Assembly (NCBI GenBank): GCA_013791775.1 | Contig: VMTE01000006.1 | Coordinates: 1 to 64,000, forward strand | DNA length: 64,000 nt | Direction: 5' to 3' | Origin: Hyphomonas sp. | GTDB taxonomy: Bacteria > Pseudomonadota > Alphaproteobacteria > Caulobacterales > Hyphomonadaceae | Part shown: piece after piece, positions 1-7,371 of the stretch | Numbering within the stretch: the first letter of the stretch is position 1 | Layout of the letters: every line of letters begins with the position of its first letter | Position numbers and translations under genes: made by a program | The notes under the pieces: generated by a model | Seen by the model: the letters and a program-made list of their open reading frames with translations, nothing else | The model's database searches: none | What the model was told of the DNA's origin: nothing

Positions 1-1
1 C

Positions 2-436
2 GGCGCGCTGGGGTGGCTGGCATCGAACTTCTCGCCCGGCTCGTGGCCATACATCATCACCTATTCGGTGTTCGTGATCTTCTTCTCGTTCTTCTACACC
101 TCGATCATGTTCAACCCTCAGGAGACGGCCGACAACCTTCGCAAGTATGGCGGCTTCATTCCGGGCATCCGGCCGGGCTCGAACACGGCGGCCTATATCG
201 ACTACGTGCTGACCCGCCTGACCACCATCGGCTCACTCTACCTGCTCTTCATCTGCATCCTTCCCGAACTCCTGCGCCGCTATTTCCCGCAAATTCCGTT
301 CTACATTGGCGGAACATCCCTGCTTATCGTCGTTTCGGTCACCATGGACACGGTAACGCAGATTCAGTCGCACTTGATTGCGCACCAGTATGAGGGAATG
401 ATCCGGAAATCGAAGCTCGGGGGCAAGCGTAAGTGA
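2..436 (+). CDS. secY: Protein translocase subunit SecY, C-terminal part (truncated by window start)
   Basis: Last 144 residues of SecY, the channel-forming subunit of the Sec translocon in the inner membrane. The frame is open from base 2. It shows the hydrophobic TM segments after FSFFYTSIMFNP, the conserved loop GGFIPGIRPG, a final TM pair around LYLLFICILPELL and VVSVTMDT, and a basic cytosolic tail ending KLGGKRK. The stop overlaps the adk start by 4 bases (GTGA), so the two are probably translationally coupled. This is the usual secY-adk order of the spc operon end. The N-terminus lies outside the window. Confidence 0.96.
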   Translation, partial: GALGWLASNFSPGSWPYIITYSVFVIFFSFFYTSIMFNPQETADNLRKYGGFIPGIRPGSNTAAYIDYVLTRLTTIGSLYLLFICILPELLRRYFPQIPFYIGGTSLLIVVSVTMDTVTQIQSHLIAHQYEGMIRKSKLGGKRK

Positions 437-1002
437 ACTTGATTCTGTTTGGACCGCCGGCGGCCGGTAAGGGCACGCAGGCCAAACGGCTGGTGGAACT
501 GCGCGGTTTCGTGCAGCTTTCAACCGGGGACATGCTCCGCGCCGCCCGGGCCTCCGGGTCGGAGCTCGGCCAGCGGGTCGCCCGGATCATGGATGAAGGC
601 GGCCTCGTCTCCGACCAGATCGTGATCGACCTGATCAACGAACAACTCACCGCCCGCGCCGGTGCGCCGGGCTTCATTTTTGACGGCTTCCCGAGAACCA
701 TCGGGCAGGCCGAGGCCCTGGACAGCCTTCTGCAATCGCGGGGCGAACAGGTGGATCTGGTGATCCGGATGCGGGTGGACGATGAACGTCTGCTCACCCG
801 GGTCACGAAGCGTTTCGAGGAACAGGGACGGGCGGACGACAATCCGGCCACATTCTCCCGCCGCCTTGAGCGTTACTACGAAGATACGGCCCCGCTGGTT
901 CCGCTTTATGCGGAACGCGGCGTACTCGTCGAAGTGGACGGAATGGGCACGGTCGACACCGTGGCTGCGTCAATTGATGCGGCTCTGAAACAATCCGCCT
1001 GA
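433..1002 (+). CDS. adk: Adenylate kinase
   Basis: Cytosolic adenylate kinase (ATP + AMP = 2 ADP), 189 aa. The P-loop GPPAAGKGT is at residues 7-15, the AMP-binding TGDMLRAA at 31-38 and DGFPRT at 84-89. It is the short form with a reduced LID: about 189 residues against about 214 for the E. coli enzyme, with no Cys4 zinc site. The GTG start is chosen because it overlaps the secY stop by 4 bases and places the P-loop at the normal distance from the N-terminus. It belongs to the secY operon; a separate promoter follows before rpsM. Confidence 0.97.
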   Translation: MNLILFGPPAAGKGTQAKRLVELRGFVQLSTGDMLRAARASGSELGQRVARIMDEGGLVSDQIVIDLINEQLTARAGAPGFIFDGFPRTIGQAEALDSLLQSRGEQVDLVIRMRVDDERLLTRVTKRFEEQGRADDNPATFSRRLERYYEDTAPLVPLYAERGVLVEVDGMGTVDTVAASIDAALKQSA

Positions 1003-1019
1003 ACCGCGCAGTTCTTCTG

Positions 1020-1047
1020 TTGACGGGCGAAAAAGCGCGGCTATAAG
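1020..1047 (+). promoter_or_regulatory. Sigma-70-type promoter for the rpsM-rpoA-rplQ group
   Basis: TTGACG at 1020-1025 and TATAAG at 1042-1047 are separated by 16 bases, close to the consensus housekeeping promoter. The site lies in the 148-base gap between adk and rpsM, so the alpha-operon genes can be transcribed independently of secY-adk. Seen in sequence; activity is inferred. Confidence 0.6.
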
Positions 1048-1080
1048 CCTCGTTTCTTAGCTTCAGGCTTAACCGCCGGT

Positions 1081-1113
1081 GCGCGCGACGGGTTCTTTAC
1101 CCGGGTGGCGCGC
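1081..1113 (+). promoter_or_regulatory. Leader hairpin ahead of rpsM
   Basis: Two nested inverted repeats, GCGCGC (1081-1086/1108-1113) and CGGGT/ACCCG (1089-1093/1099-1103), lie in the 5' untranslated region between the promoter and the rpsM ribosome binding site. Ribosomal-protein operons are often autoregulated through such leaders (S4 in the E. coli alpha operon). A similar role here is inference only, and no sequence match to the E. coli leader was recognised. Confidence 0.35.
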
Positions 1114-1150
1114 ATTTCATGTTTGATCATCCGCTTGAGGAGACACGGCC

Positions 1151-1519
1151 TTGGCCCGTATTGCAGGCGTCAACATACCGACTAACAAGCGCGTCGTTAT
1201 CGCGTTGCGTTACATCCATGGCATCGGCCCGTCCTTTGCGAAGGAAATCTGCGAGAGGGTTGGCGTCGAGGAATCGCGCCGCGTGAACCAGCTCACGGAC
1301 GCGGAAGTCATCAAGATCCGTGAAACGATCGACGCTGACTACATGGTCGAAGGCGACCTGCGCCGCGATACGTCGATGAACATCAAGCGCCTGATGGACC
1401 TCGGTTGCTACCGCGGCCTGCGTCACCGCAAGAAGCTGCCCGTCCGCGGCCAGCGCACCCACACCAACGCGCGTACCCGCAAGGGTCCGGCCAAGCCGAT
1501 CGCCGGCAAGAAGAAATAG
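1151..1519 (+). CDS. rpsM: 30S ribosomal protein S13
   Basis: S13 of the small subunit head, 122 aa. It contacts 16S rRNA and the subunit bridge. Typical family sequence [10 protein letters not shown] at the N-terminus, [18 protein letters not shown] in the middle and a lysine-rich tail. The start is TTG at 1151, seven bases after AGGAGA (1138-1143). No ATG fits, because the alignment begins exactly at this codon. First gene after the internal promoter, followed 12 bases later by rpsK. Confidence 0.97.
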   Translation: MARIAGVNIPTNKRVVIALRYIHGIGPSFAKEICERVGVEESRRVNQLTDAEVIKIRETIDADYMVEGDLRRDTSMNIKRLMDLGCYRGLRHRKKLPVRGQRTHTNARTRKGPAKPIAGKKK

Positions 1520-1531
1520 GACTGAAATCCA

Positions 1532-1921
1532 ATGGCCCGCGAAGCTAACCGTATCCGCCGCCGTGAGCGCAAGAACATTACCTCGGGTATTGTTCACGTG
1601 AACTCGAGCTTCAACAACACGATGGTCACCATCACTGACGCCCAGGGCAATACCATCTCCTGGTCGTCGTCGGGCGTCATGGACTTCAAGGGCTCGCGCA
1701 AATCGACCCCTTACGCTGCCCAGATGGCGGCCGAAGACGCCGCCAAGAAGGCGAAAGAGCACGGCCTCCAGACGGTTGAAGTGCGCGTGCGCGGTCCGGG
1801 TTCGGGCCGTGAGAGCGCGCTGCGCGCCCTGCAAGCCGCTGGCCTCACTGTTACCGCGATCAACGACACGACGCCGATCCCGCACAACGGGTGCCGCCCG
1901 CCGAAGCGCCGCCGCGTCTAG
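1532..1921 (+). CDS. rpsK: 30S ribosomal protein S11
   Basis: S11 of the 30S platform, 129 aa, the usual length. Family segments [21 protein letters not shown] and the C-terminal [16 protein letters not shown] are visible. It starts 12 bases after rpsM and lies 65 bases before rpoA, in the conserved rpsM-rpsK-rpoA-rplQ order. In alphaproteobacteria rpsD is normally not part of this cluster and it is absent here. Confidence 0.97.
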   Translation: MAREANRIRRRERKNITSGIVHVNSSFNNTMVTITDAQGNTISWSSSGVMDFKGSRKSTPYAAQMAAEDAAKKAKEHGLQTVEVRVRGPGSGRESALRALQAAGLTVTAINDTTPIPHNGCRPPKRRRV

Positions 1922-1986
1922 TCCGAGATCCCTATCCCCGGCAGCGCCTCGAACGGGCGCTGCTCTTCCTTTTCTGAGGAATGCCG

Positions 1987-3015
1987 ATGACCACCGTGAA
2001 TGACCGCAACTGGAAAGTGCTGATCCGTCCGAACCGTCCTGTCGTCCAGGCCGGCTACGACTCCAAGCGCAAGGCCAAGCTCGTCGTCGAGCCACTCGAG
2101 CGCGGCTATGGCACGACGCTGGGCAACGCCCTGCGCCGCGTGCTGCTGTCCTCGCTGCAGGGCGCCGCCATCATCGGCGTGCAGATCGACGGCGTTGTGC
2201 ACGAGTTCTCGGCGATGCCGGGCGTGCGCGAAGACGTCACAACGATCGTGCTGAACCTGAAACAAGTCGCCATCTTCATGGAATCGGAAACGCCGAAGCG
2301 CATGGTGCTTCGCGCGAAAGGCCCGGGCGAAGTCAAAGCCGGCCAGATCGAAACTTCGGGCGACGTGAAAATCCTGAACCCCGACCACGTGATCTGCACG
2401 CTGGACGGCGGCGCGGAAGTCCGCATGGAATTCACGGTCGCCACGGGCAAGGGCTATGTGGCCGCCGATTCGCACCGTCCGGAAGACGCCCCCATCGGCT
2501 ATATTCCGATTGACGCGATCTATTCGCCGGTCCGCCGGGTCGGCTATCAGGTCGAAGACACGCGCGAAGGCACTGTGCTTGACTATGACAAGCTGACCCT
2601 CGATGTCGAAACCGACGGCTCGGTCTCGCCGGAAGACGCTGTGGCCTATGCCGCGCGGATCCTGCAGGACCAGCTGCAACTCTTCATCAACTTCGAAGAG
2701 CCGACCCTCGAAGCCGGCGCTTCGGCCGACGAGACGGATCTGGGCTTCAACCCGGTTCTGCTCAAGAAGGTCGACGAACTGGAGCTTTCGGTGCGTTCGG
2801 CAAACTGCCTGAAGAACGACAACATCGTTTACATCGGCGACCTCATCCAGAAGTCGGAAGCCGAAATGCTCCGCACGCCGAACTTCGGCCGCAAGTCGCT
2901 GAACGAGATCAAGGAAGTTCTCGCCGGCATGGGCCTGCACCTCGGCATGGAAGTGCCGGACTGGCCGCCTGAGGACATCGAAGGCCTCGCCAAGAAATAC
3001 GACGATCACATCTAG
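1987..3015 (+). CDS. rpoA: DNA-directed RNA polymerase alpha subunit
   Basis: Alpha subunit of RNA polymerase, which nucleates core assembly and contacts activators and UP elements. The N-terminal dimerisation domain spans about residues 1-230. The C-terminal domain carries [12 protein letters not shown], which includes the DNA-contacting arginine equivalent to E. coli R265. Length is 342 aa from this start. There are two in-frame ATGs, at 1981 and 1987. GAGGA (1975-1979) abuts the first but sits 7 bases from the second, so 1987 is preferred. Followed by rplQ after 47 bases. Confidence 0.95.
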   Translation: MTTVNDRNWKVLIRPNRPVVQAGYDSKRKAKLVVEPLERGYGTTLGNALRRVLLSSLQGAAIIGVQIDGVVHEFSAMPGVREDVTTIVLNLKQVAIFMESETPKRMVLRAKGPGEVKAGQIETSGDVKILNPDHVICTLDGGAEVRMEFTVATGKGYVAADSHRPEDAPIGYIPIDAIYSPVRRVGYQVEDTREGTVLDYDKLTLDVETDGSVSPEDAVAYAARILQDQLQLFINFEEPTLEAGASADETDLGFNPVLLKKVDELELSVRSANCLKNDNIVYIGDLIQKSEAEMLRTPNFGRKSLNEIKEVLAGMGLHLGMEVPDWPPEDIEGLAKKYDDHI

Positions 3016-3062
3016 CCCACGACATATGACCGGGGCCTGACCACCTCGGAAGGAACAACGCC

Positions 3063-3485
3063 ATGCGCCACCAGATTGCACACCGCAAGCTCAACAAAAC
3101 CTCGTCGCACCGCAAGGCGATGTTCGCCAACATGGCGGCCAGCCTGATCGAGCACGAGCAGATCGTCACGACCTTGCCGAAAGCCAAGGAAATGGCACCG
3201 ATCATGGACAAGCTCGTCACCCTCGCCAAGAAGGGTGACCTCGCGGCACGCCGTTCGGCGCTGTCGACCGTCCGCAACGAAGACGCTGTCCGCAAGCTGT
3301 TCGCCGTCATGGGCGAGCGCTACAAGGATCGCAGCGGCGGCTACACCCGCGTTCTGAAAGCCGGCTTCCGCCAGGGCGACAATGCCCCGATTGCCGTGCT
3401 CGAGCTGGTTGACCGTGACGAGTCCGCGAAAGGCGCCGCCGACAAGGCCCGCCACGCCGCCGAACTCGAAGCGATGGACGAGTAG
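3063..3485 (+). CDS. rplQ: 50S ribosomal protein L17
   Basis: L17 of the large subunit, 140 aa. Conserved N-terminus [20 protein letters not shown] and central ITTLPKAKE-like region (here [11 protein letters not shown]). It lies downstream of rpoA with ribosome binding site GGAAGGAA and ends the operon; a strong intrinsic terminator follows 34 bases after the stop. The last 20 residues are alanine- and acid-rich, as is common in alphaproteobacterial L17. Confidence 0.96.
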   Translation: MRHQIAHRKLNKTSSHRKAMFANMAASLIEHEQIVTTLPKAKEMAPIMDKLVTLAKKGDLAARRSALSTVRNEDAVRKLFAVMGERYKDRSGGYTRVLKAGFRQGDNAPIAVLELVDRDESAKGAADKARHAAELEAMDE

Positions 3486-3519
3486 TCCGAACACAGAATT
3501 TTCCGCAAGGAAATCAGAA

Positions 3520-3554
3520 CGCCCCGGAGAAAACCTCCGGGGCGTTTTTGTTTT
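3520..3554 (+). terminator. Rho-independent terminator of the ribosomal-protein operon
   Basis: Ten-base-pair GC-rich stem CGCCCCGGAG / CTCCGGGGCG (3520-3529 with 3535-3544), a 5-base loop, then TTTTTGTTTT. Canonical intrinsic terminator just after rplQ. Confidence 0.92.
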
Positions 3555-3558
3555 CCGC

Positions 3559-3587
3559 TTGACGGGGAATCGCGCCTCCATCATACG
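3559..3587 (+). promoter_or_regulatory. Candidate promoter of the short leader/ncRNA
   Basis: TTGACG (3559-3564), 17 bases, CATACG (3582-3587). It begins directly after the rplQ terminator, so a new transcript is expected to start near 3594. The -10 match is moderate. Transcription is inferred. Confidence 0.4.
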
Positions 3588-3618
3588 GCCCCTCCATTCA
3601 GCAACGGAGCCTGAGCAG

Positions 3619-3705
3619 ATGACCTGTCGGTATCTTGAACAGACGAGGAAGGACGCGGCGCCTGCAGAGGCGCGTGTGTGGATCCGCATGGAGATTGCTG
3701 GATAG
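3619..3705 (+). CDS. Possible 28-aa leader peptide
   Basis: ATG at 3619 follows GGAG (3605-3608, about 10 bases away) and gives a 28-residue peptide starting MTCRYLEQTRK and ending RMEIAG. Its TAG stop touches the first base of the GGGCTGA hairpin, the geometry expected of a leader peptide in an attenuator. Against this, it has no run of one regulatory amino acid (a single Trp, a single Cys), and coding potential cannot be judged at this length. Confidence 0.25.
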   Translation: MTCRYLEQTRKDAAPAEARVWIRMEIAG

Positions 3706-3746
3706 GGCTGACGATCAGCCCGGGGCCCGAAAGGGTCTTTTGCCCG

Positions 3747-3778
3747 CCCTCCGCGCGATTCCGCCCGGAGGGTTTTTT
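3747..3778 (+). terminator. Intrinsic terminator/attenuator upstream of rtcB
   Basis: CCCTCCG (3747-3753) pairs with CGGAGGG (3766-3772), followed by six T (3773-3778). It ends the short transcript 70 bases before the rtcB start, so rtcB needs read-through or its own promoter. A further perfect small hairpin, GTCTGG-CAGA-CCAGAC, lies at 3824-3839 just ahead of the rtcB start. Confidence 0.75.
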
Positions 3779-3848
3779 CTGTCTGGAATCCGATGGGGCC
3801 GCGCGGGGGCTTGATAGAAAGGTGTCTGGCAGACCAGACTGGACGACA

Positions 3849-5060
3849 ATGAGCGAGTTTGAATCCTTCGAAACCTTCGCCGGTGGCCGCATCAAGGCCT
3901 GGGTGAAAGGGGTGCCCGTGGAAACGGCGGCGCGCGCGCAGCTCGAGAATGTGGCCGGCCTGCCCTTCGTGCACTCGCACCTCGCGGTGATGCCTGACGT
4001 GCATTTCGGGCGGGGCGCGACCGTCGGCTCGGTGATTCCGACCCGGGGCGCGATCATCCCGGCCGCCGTGGGGGTCGATATCGGTTGCGGCATGATGGCC
4101 GTGCGCACCAGCCTGATGGCGGAGCATCTGCCCGGCAGCCTGTCGGCAGTGCGCAGCGAGATCGAGCGCAAGGTGCCGGCTGGCAACGGTCCGGCCGGGA
4201 ACCACCGCGACACGCCGGCCCGTGCGGCGACGGCCCTGCGCAGCTCGGGTCTCGACGAGCGGCTGACCCGCATCCTGGGCAAGCACCGGCGCATCCAGCG
4301 CACGGCGTTCGCCAACCAGCTCGGCACGCTTGGCGGCGGCAACCACTTCATCGAGCTCTGCCTCGACGAAGCAGGGCGCGTCTGGGTGATGCTGCACTCG
4401 GGCTCGCGCGGCACCGGCAACATCATAGGCACCTACTTCATCCAGGAGGCCCGCGAGGCGCTGGAGAAGCGGGTGCTCGGCTATCATGTGCCGGACAAGG
4501 ATCTCGCCTTCTTCGTGGAAGGCGAGGAGATGTTCGATGACTATGTCGAGGCTGTCGGCTGGGCGCAGGACTATGCGCGCCTCAACCGCGAAGTGATGAT
4601 GGACCGTGTACTGATGGCCCTGCGTGATCTGCTGCCAGCGTTCACCCTGGAAAAGCACGCGGTCAACTGCCACCACAACTATGTGGAGCGGGAGCATCAC
4701 TACGGCGCCGATGTCTGGGTCACCCGCAAGGGCGCTGTGCGGGCGCGCGCGGGCGAGCTGGGCATCATTCCGGGCTCGATGGGGGCGAAATCCTTTATCG
4801 TGCGCGGCAAGGGCAACGCGGAATCCTTCTGTTCCTGCTCGCACGGGGCGGGGCGCGCGATGAGCCGGGCGGAGGCCAAGCGCGTATTCACGCTGGACGA
4901 TCACGCCGCCGCCACGGCGGGGGTGGAGTGCCGGAAGGACAGCGGTGTCATCGACGAAACGCCGATGGCCTACAAGGACATCGACCTCGTGATGGCGGCG
5001 CAGTCCGATCTGGTGGACGTCGTCCACACGCTGAAGCAGGTGGTTTGCATCAAGGGTTGA
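3849..5060 (+). CDS. rtcB: RNA-splicing ligase RtcB
   Basis: RtcB joins RNA 2',3'-cyclic phosphate (or 3'-phosphate) ends to 5'-OH ends using GTP and Mn2+; cytosolic. The 403-aa length matches the family (about 400). Metal and active-site motifs are intact: GVDIGCG (residues 75-81), GGGNHF (162-167), LHSGSRG (182-188), CHHNY (274-278), and SHGAGR (331-336), whose His332 should be the guanylylated residue. The ATG at 3849 is chosen because the longer frame from 3678 runs through the terminator. No archease or rtcA gene lies next to it. Preceded by the short leader/ncRNA unit. Confidence 0.93.
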   Translation: MSEFESFETFAGGRIKAWVKGVPVETAARAQLENVAGLPFVHSHLAVMPDVHFGRGATVGSVIPTRGAIIPAAVGVDIGCGMMAVRTSLMAEHLPGSLSAVRSEIERKVPAGNGPAGNHRDTPARAATALRSSGLDERLTRILGKHRRIQRTAFANQLGTLGGGNHFIELCLDEAGRVWVMLHSGSRGTGNIIGTYFIQEAREALEKRVLGYHVPDKDLAFFVEGEEMFDDYVEAVGWAQDYARLNREVMMDRVLMALRDLLPAFTLEKHAVNCHHNYVEREHHYGADVWVTRKGAVRARAGELGIIPGSMGAKSFIVRGKGNAESFCSCSHGAGRAMSRAEAKRVFTLDDHAAATAGVECRKDSGVIDETPMAYKDIDLVMAAQSDLVDVVHTLKQVVCIKG

Positions 5061-5098
5061 CACTTTGCCGCACCTCTGACATTACGCCGCCTCCGTTG

Positions 5099-5130
5099 GC
5101 TGATCATCCGTCCGTAAACGGATGGTCAGC
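5099..5130 (+). promoter_or_regulatory. Strong hairpin downstream of rtcB
   Basis: Thirteen-base-pair inverted repeat GCTGATCATCCGT / ACGGATGGTCAGC (one G-U pair), six-base loop, no T tract. It probably protects the rtcB mRNA end or is a weak terminator. The rest of the 257-base gap to the next gene (5061-5317) holds only a doubtful 29-codon ORF starting at 5153. Confidence 0.5.
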
Positions 5131-5317
5131 TGGCAAACAACCGGAACACAACATGAAGCAGTCACATCCAAAGCATGTCTGCTCCTCGCGAAGACGGGGA
5201 GCGTGTCGATCGCTCTCCGCGCGTTTGCCGGTGGGCGTCTGACCTCGCACTGAAACAGTTCAATGCCGCTTGCACGCGCACCCTGTCGCGTGCCCGCGGT
5301 TTGAAAGGAGGTGGATC

Positions 5318-6382
5318 ATGGGCACGCCCATGACCCTGCCGGCTGCTGTGGACGTTCGTTCGGCGCCGGCTGTTACGCCCTTGCTGGATTTCCTTGCCGG
5401 AAGCCACGCAGCGGCGCTTGCCCGCATCTGGCCGTCGCCGCACGGGGATTTCCTCGCGCTGCCGGCGGCGCGGCGCCACGCGGCGGCCATTCTGGCCGGG
5501 CGCAGCGCCAACACCGCTGGGCATGTCCAATGGATGGCGGCGCGGGCCCGCGACGGTGATCTCGCGGCCGAAATCTTCGGTCCCGAGCCGCCGGGTGGGT
5601 TGATGAAAGCGCTCGGCCGCATGGGCGAAGTCCTGTGGCGTACGGAGGATTATGCCCGCTTCCTTGACCTGTTCGGTGAGGCGGCGGCCTGCGGCCTCAT
5701 CCGCCACATGAAAGTGCTGCGGGCAGAGACGCTCGGCTTGGTTTCGGCCTTGCCGGCGGCCTTGCGCCAGGCTTCGATCGTCACCCATCTGGGTACGGAC
5801 GAAGCCGCCGCCGCCGACCTCTCGGCCGCCTGGTCAATTGCCCTCCGTGTCCGGGGCGCTGGCGCGGCCACGGATCTCGCCCAGCGTCTCGGGCGGGCAG
5901 CCGGCCGGGCGGCGCTGTTCGACATGGCCCGCAACGCGGTGCAGCCACTGGCCTTCGGGCCGATGGCGGCGCCGCCGGTCCTGCCGCCTCCCTTCCAACC
6001 GGTGCGGCGCCTGGATGCGCTGACGAGCACCGCGCTCGAATTCCGCAACTGCTTGCGGGATTTCGTGCCGGATCTCGCGTCGGGCCGGATGGCGGTGTTC
6101 GTCTGGCGCGGGGAGGGTGGCCCGGCCGCCGTGGCCTTGCGCCAGGATCCGGCGGGCTGGCGTCTCGCCGAGGCGCGGGGCCGCGACAACGCTGACCTTG
6201 GTGACGATGCCGTGATGGCGATCGTGGCCGGGGTCCGCGAAGCCGGTGTGCGCACGGGCGAATCCTGGGGCTGGCTGCATCGCCGGCTCGAGGACCGCGC
6301 CGACGATACGCCGGCCCATGTTGCCCCGGCCGCTCCGGCGACGTGGCGCGCGCAGCTCGGTCTCGGAAACATCTGGGACTGA
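5318..6382 (+). CDS. Unrecognised protein with PcfJ-like C-terminal segment
   Basis: 354 aa, alanine-rich, no signal peptide or membrane span; probably cytosolic. ATG 5318 is chosen over an upstream in-frame start because AAAGGAGGTG lies a few bases before it. Residues 1-210 look helical. After a proline-rich linker (210-228), residues 233-310 show hydrophobic-x-x-NCL-x-x-F (FRNCLRDF, 242-249), a G-R-M-A-V-F-V-W strand, W-R-L-A-E-A-R-G and a trailing RDN. This order resembles the PcfJ-like domain (CV...Y, G...i..., v.e..G..N), but the usual His before Cys is Asn here. That link is inference and the function is unknown. A terminator-like hairpin follows. Confidence 0.75.
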   Translation: MGTPMTLPAAVDVRSAPAVTPLLDFLAGSHAAALARIWPSPHGDFLALPAARRHAAAILAGRSANTAGHVQWMAARARDGDLAAEIFGPEPPGGLMKALGRMGEVLWRTEDYARFLDLFGEAAACGLIRHMKVLRAETLGLVSALPAALRQASIVTHLGTDEAAAADLSAAWSIALRVRGAGAATDLAQRLGRAAGRAALFDMARNAVQPLAFGPMAAPPVLPPPFQPVRRLDALTSTALEFRNCLRDFVPDLASGRMAVFVWRGEGGPAAVALRQDPAGWRLAEARGRDNADLGDDAVMAIVAGVREAGVRTGESWGWLHRRLEDRADDTPAHVAPAAPATWRAQLGLGNIWD

Positions 6383-6395
6383 TCGGCCGGAACGG

Positions 6396-6431
6396 GGCGC
6401 CCCGGGTTCACCGCCCGGGGCGCCTTGCTTT
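6396..6431 (+). terminator. GC-rich terminator-like hairpin
   Basis: GGCGCCCCGGG (6396-6406) pairs perfectly with CCCGGGGCGCC (6414-6424), seven-base loop, followed by TTGCTTT. Strong stem with a weak U tract, placed between two same-strand genes. Confidence 0.65.
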
Positions 6432-6480
6432 CCAGCGCCGGAGTTCCGGGTTACGCTTCCGCAAAACGGGAGGAGACACC

Positions 6481-7077
6481 ATGGCCGACGGGAACAAGGT
6501 TGGAGACCACGCGAAGTTCCGCGAAATGCTGGAGGGCACCAAGGAAGACTGGGACATCATTGCCGGGCATGCGAAGAGCTTCAACAAGGGCCTCGCCAAA
6601 CGCGTGATCGAACATCTCAAACTGCTGGACGGCGACTATGGCGGCTTTCCGGTCGACCGGCTCACCCATTCGCTGCAGACCGCCACCCGGGCGCACCGGG
6701 ATGGCCGCGACGAGGAATATGTCGTCTGCGCGCTGCTTCACGACATCGGCGACACGCTCGGCAGCTTCAACCATCCGGACGTCGCCGCCGCAATCCTGAA
6801 GCCCTTCGTCTCGGAAGCCAACCTCTGGATGGTCGCCCATCATGGCGCGTTCCAGGGCTATTACTTCTTCCACCACCTGGGCCTTGACCGGAACCTGCGC
6901 GACACGTTCCGCGACAGTCCGCATTTCGAGTACTGCGCCCAGTTCTGCCACCTGTACGACCAGGCCGCGTTCGATCCGGACTATCAGAGCGAACCGCTCG
7001 AGTTCTTCGCGCCGATGGTGGAACGCCTGTTCGCTAGCCCGAAAAACTCCATGTACCTGAAGGTGATGCAGGCTTAA
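6481..7077 (+). CDS. HD-domain metal-dependent protein (PhnZ/MIOX-like ligand pattern)
   Basis: 198 aa, cytosolic. HD-superfamily residues are visible: His63, His87-Asp88 (LLHDIGD), His98, His120-His121 and Asp160. The 24-residue distance from the first His to the HD pair, together with the extra histidines, fits a dinuclear metal site as in PhnZ and myo-inositol oxygenase. No phosphonate or inositol genes are nearby, so the reaction, whether oxygenase or phosphohydrolase, cannot be named. GGAGGAGA precedes the ATG. Followed after 24 bases by a small membrane peptide gene, possibly co-transcribed. Confidence 0.8.
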   Translation: MADGNKVGDHAKFREMLEGTKEDWDIIAGHAKSFNKGLAKRVIEHLKLLDGDYGGFPVDRLTHSLQTATRAHRDGRDEEYVVCALLHDIGDTLGSFNHPDVAAAILKPFVSEANLWMVAHHGAFQGYYFFHHLGLDRNLRDTFRDSPHFEYCAQFCHLYDQAAFDPDYQSEPLEFFAPMVERLFASPKNSMYLKVMQA

Positions 7078-7101
7078 CCTGAACCAAAGCATGAGGTCAG
7101 A

Positions 7102-7362
7102 ATGCTGAAGCTGCTGGTCTTCGTCCTGCTCGTGGCGGCCGTGATTTTCGCGTTGACGCGGCGCGGGCCACCGCACCGGCCGCCGCGCGACCCGTCGCGT
7201 GATGTCGATCCGGCGCCGCTATTGCCGGCAACCTTGATCGGTTCGGATCGCGAAATGAAGCCGGAGCTCGCCGCGACAGGCGGCGAAAACAACGAGATGG
7301 TCACCGGCGAGCTGGGCGACGCCGATGCGGGCAGCGGCGATGGCGGGGACGGCGGCGACTGA
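7102..7362 (+). CDS. Small membrane-anchored protein with acidic Gly/Asp tail
   Basis: 86 aa. The N-terminal hydrophobic segment LLVFVLLVAAVIFAL (residues 4-18) would anchor it in the inner membrane. An Arg/Pro-rich stretch follows, then an acidic low-complexity C-terminus rich in Gly and Asp. Ribosome binding site GAGGT is a few bases upstream. It follows the HD-domain gene on the same strand and ends 9 bases from the convergent EreA-like gene. No family recognised. Confidence 0.6.
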   Translation: MLKLLVFVLLVAAVIFALTRRGPPHRPPRDPSRDVDPAPLLPATLIGSDREMKPELAATGGENNEMVTGELGDADAGSGDGGDGGD

Positions 7363-7371
7363 CCTGCCGGA

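Larger units (their letters stand above)
3594..3778 (+). ncRNA. Candidate leader RNA or small RNA between rplQ and rtcB
   Basis: About 185 bases bounded by a promoter-like sequence and an intrinsic terminator. It contains a possible 28-codon ORF (3619-3705), a hairpin GGGCTGA/TCAGCCC (3705-3711 with 3715-3721), a GC-rich segment around GGGGCCC, and the terminator stem at 3747-3772. It lies in a 363-base gap between rplQ and rtcB. It could be an attenuator that controls rtcB by read-through, or an independent sRNA. It is not recognisable as tmRNA, 6S, 4.5S or RNase P RNA. The class is unknown. Confidence 0.4.

Noticed and set aside
3619-3705. Trp- or Cys-dependent amino-acid attenuator
   Set aside because: The peptide has one Trp and one Cys only, and no amino-acid biosynthesis gene follows; kept only as a generic leader candidate.
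3594-3778. tmRNA, 6S, 4.5S or RNase P RNA
   Set aside because: None of the conserved cores or tag sequences is visible, and the length and stems do not fit.
3012-5063. 683-codon minus-strand open frame across rplQ and rtcB
   Set aside because: Crosses two genes and two terminators on the other strand; no recognisable motifs.
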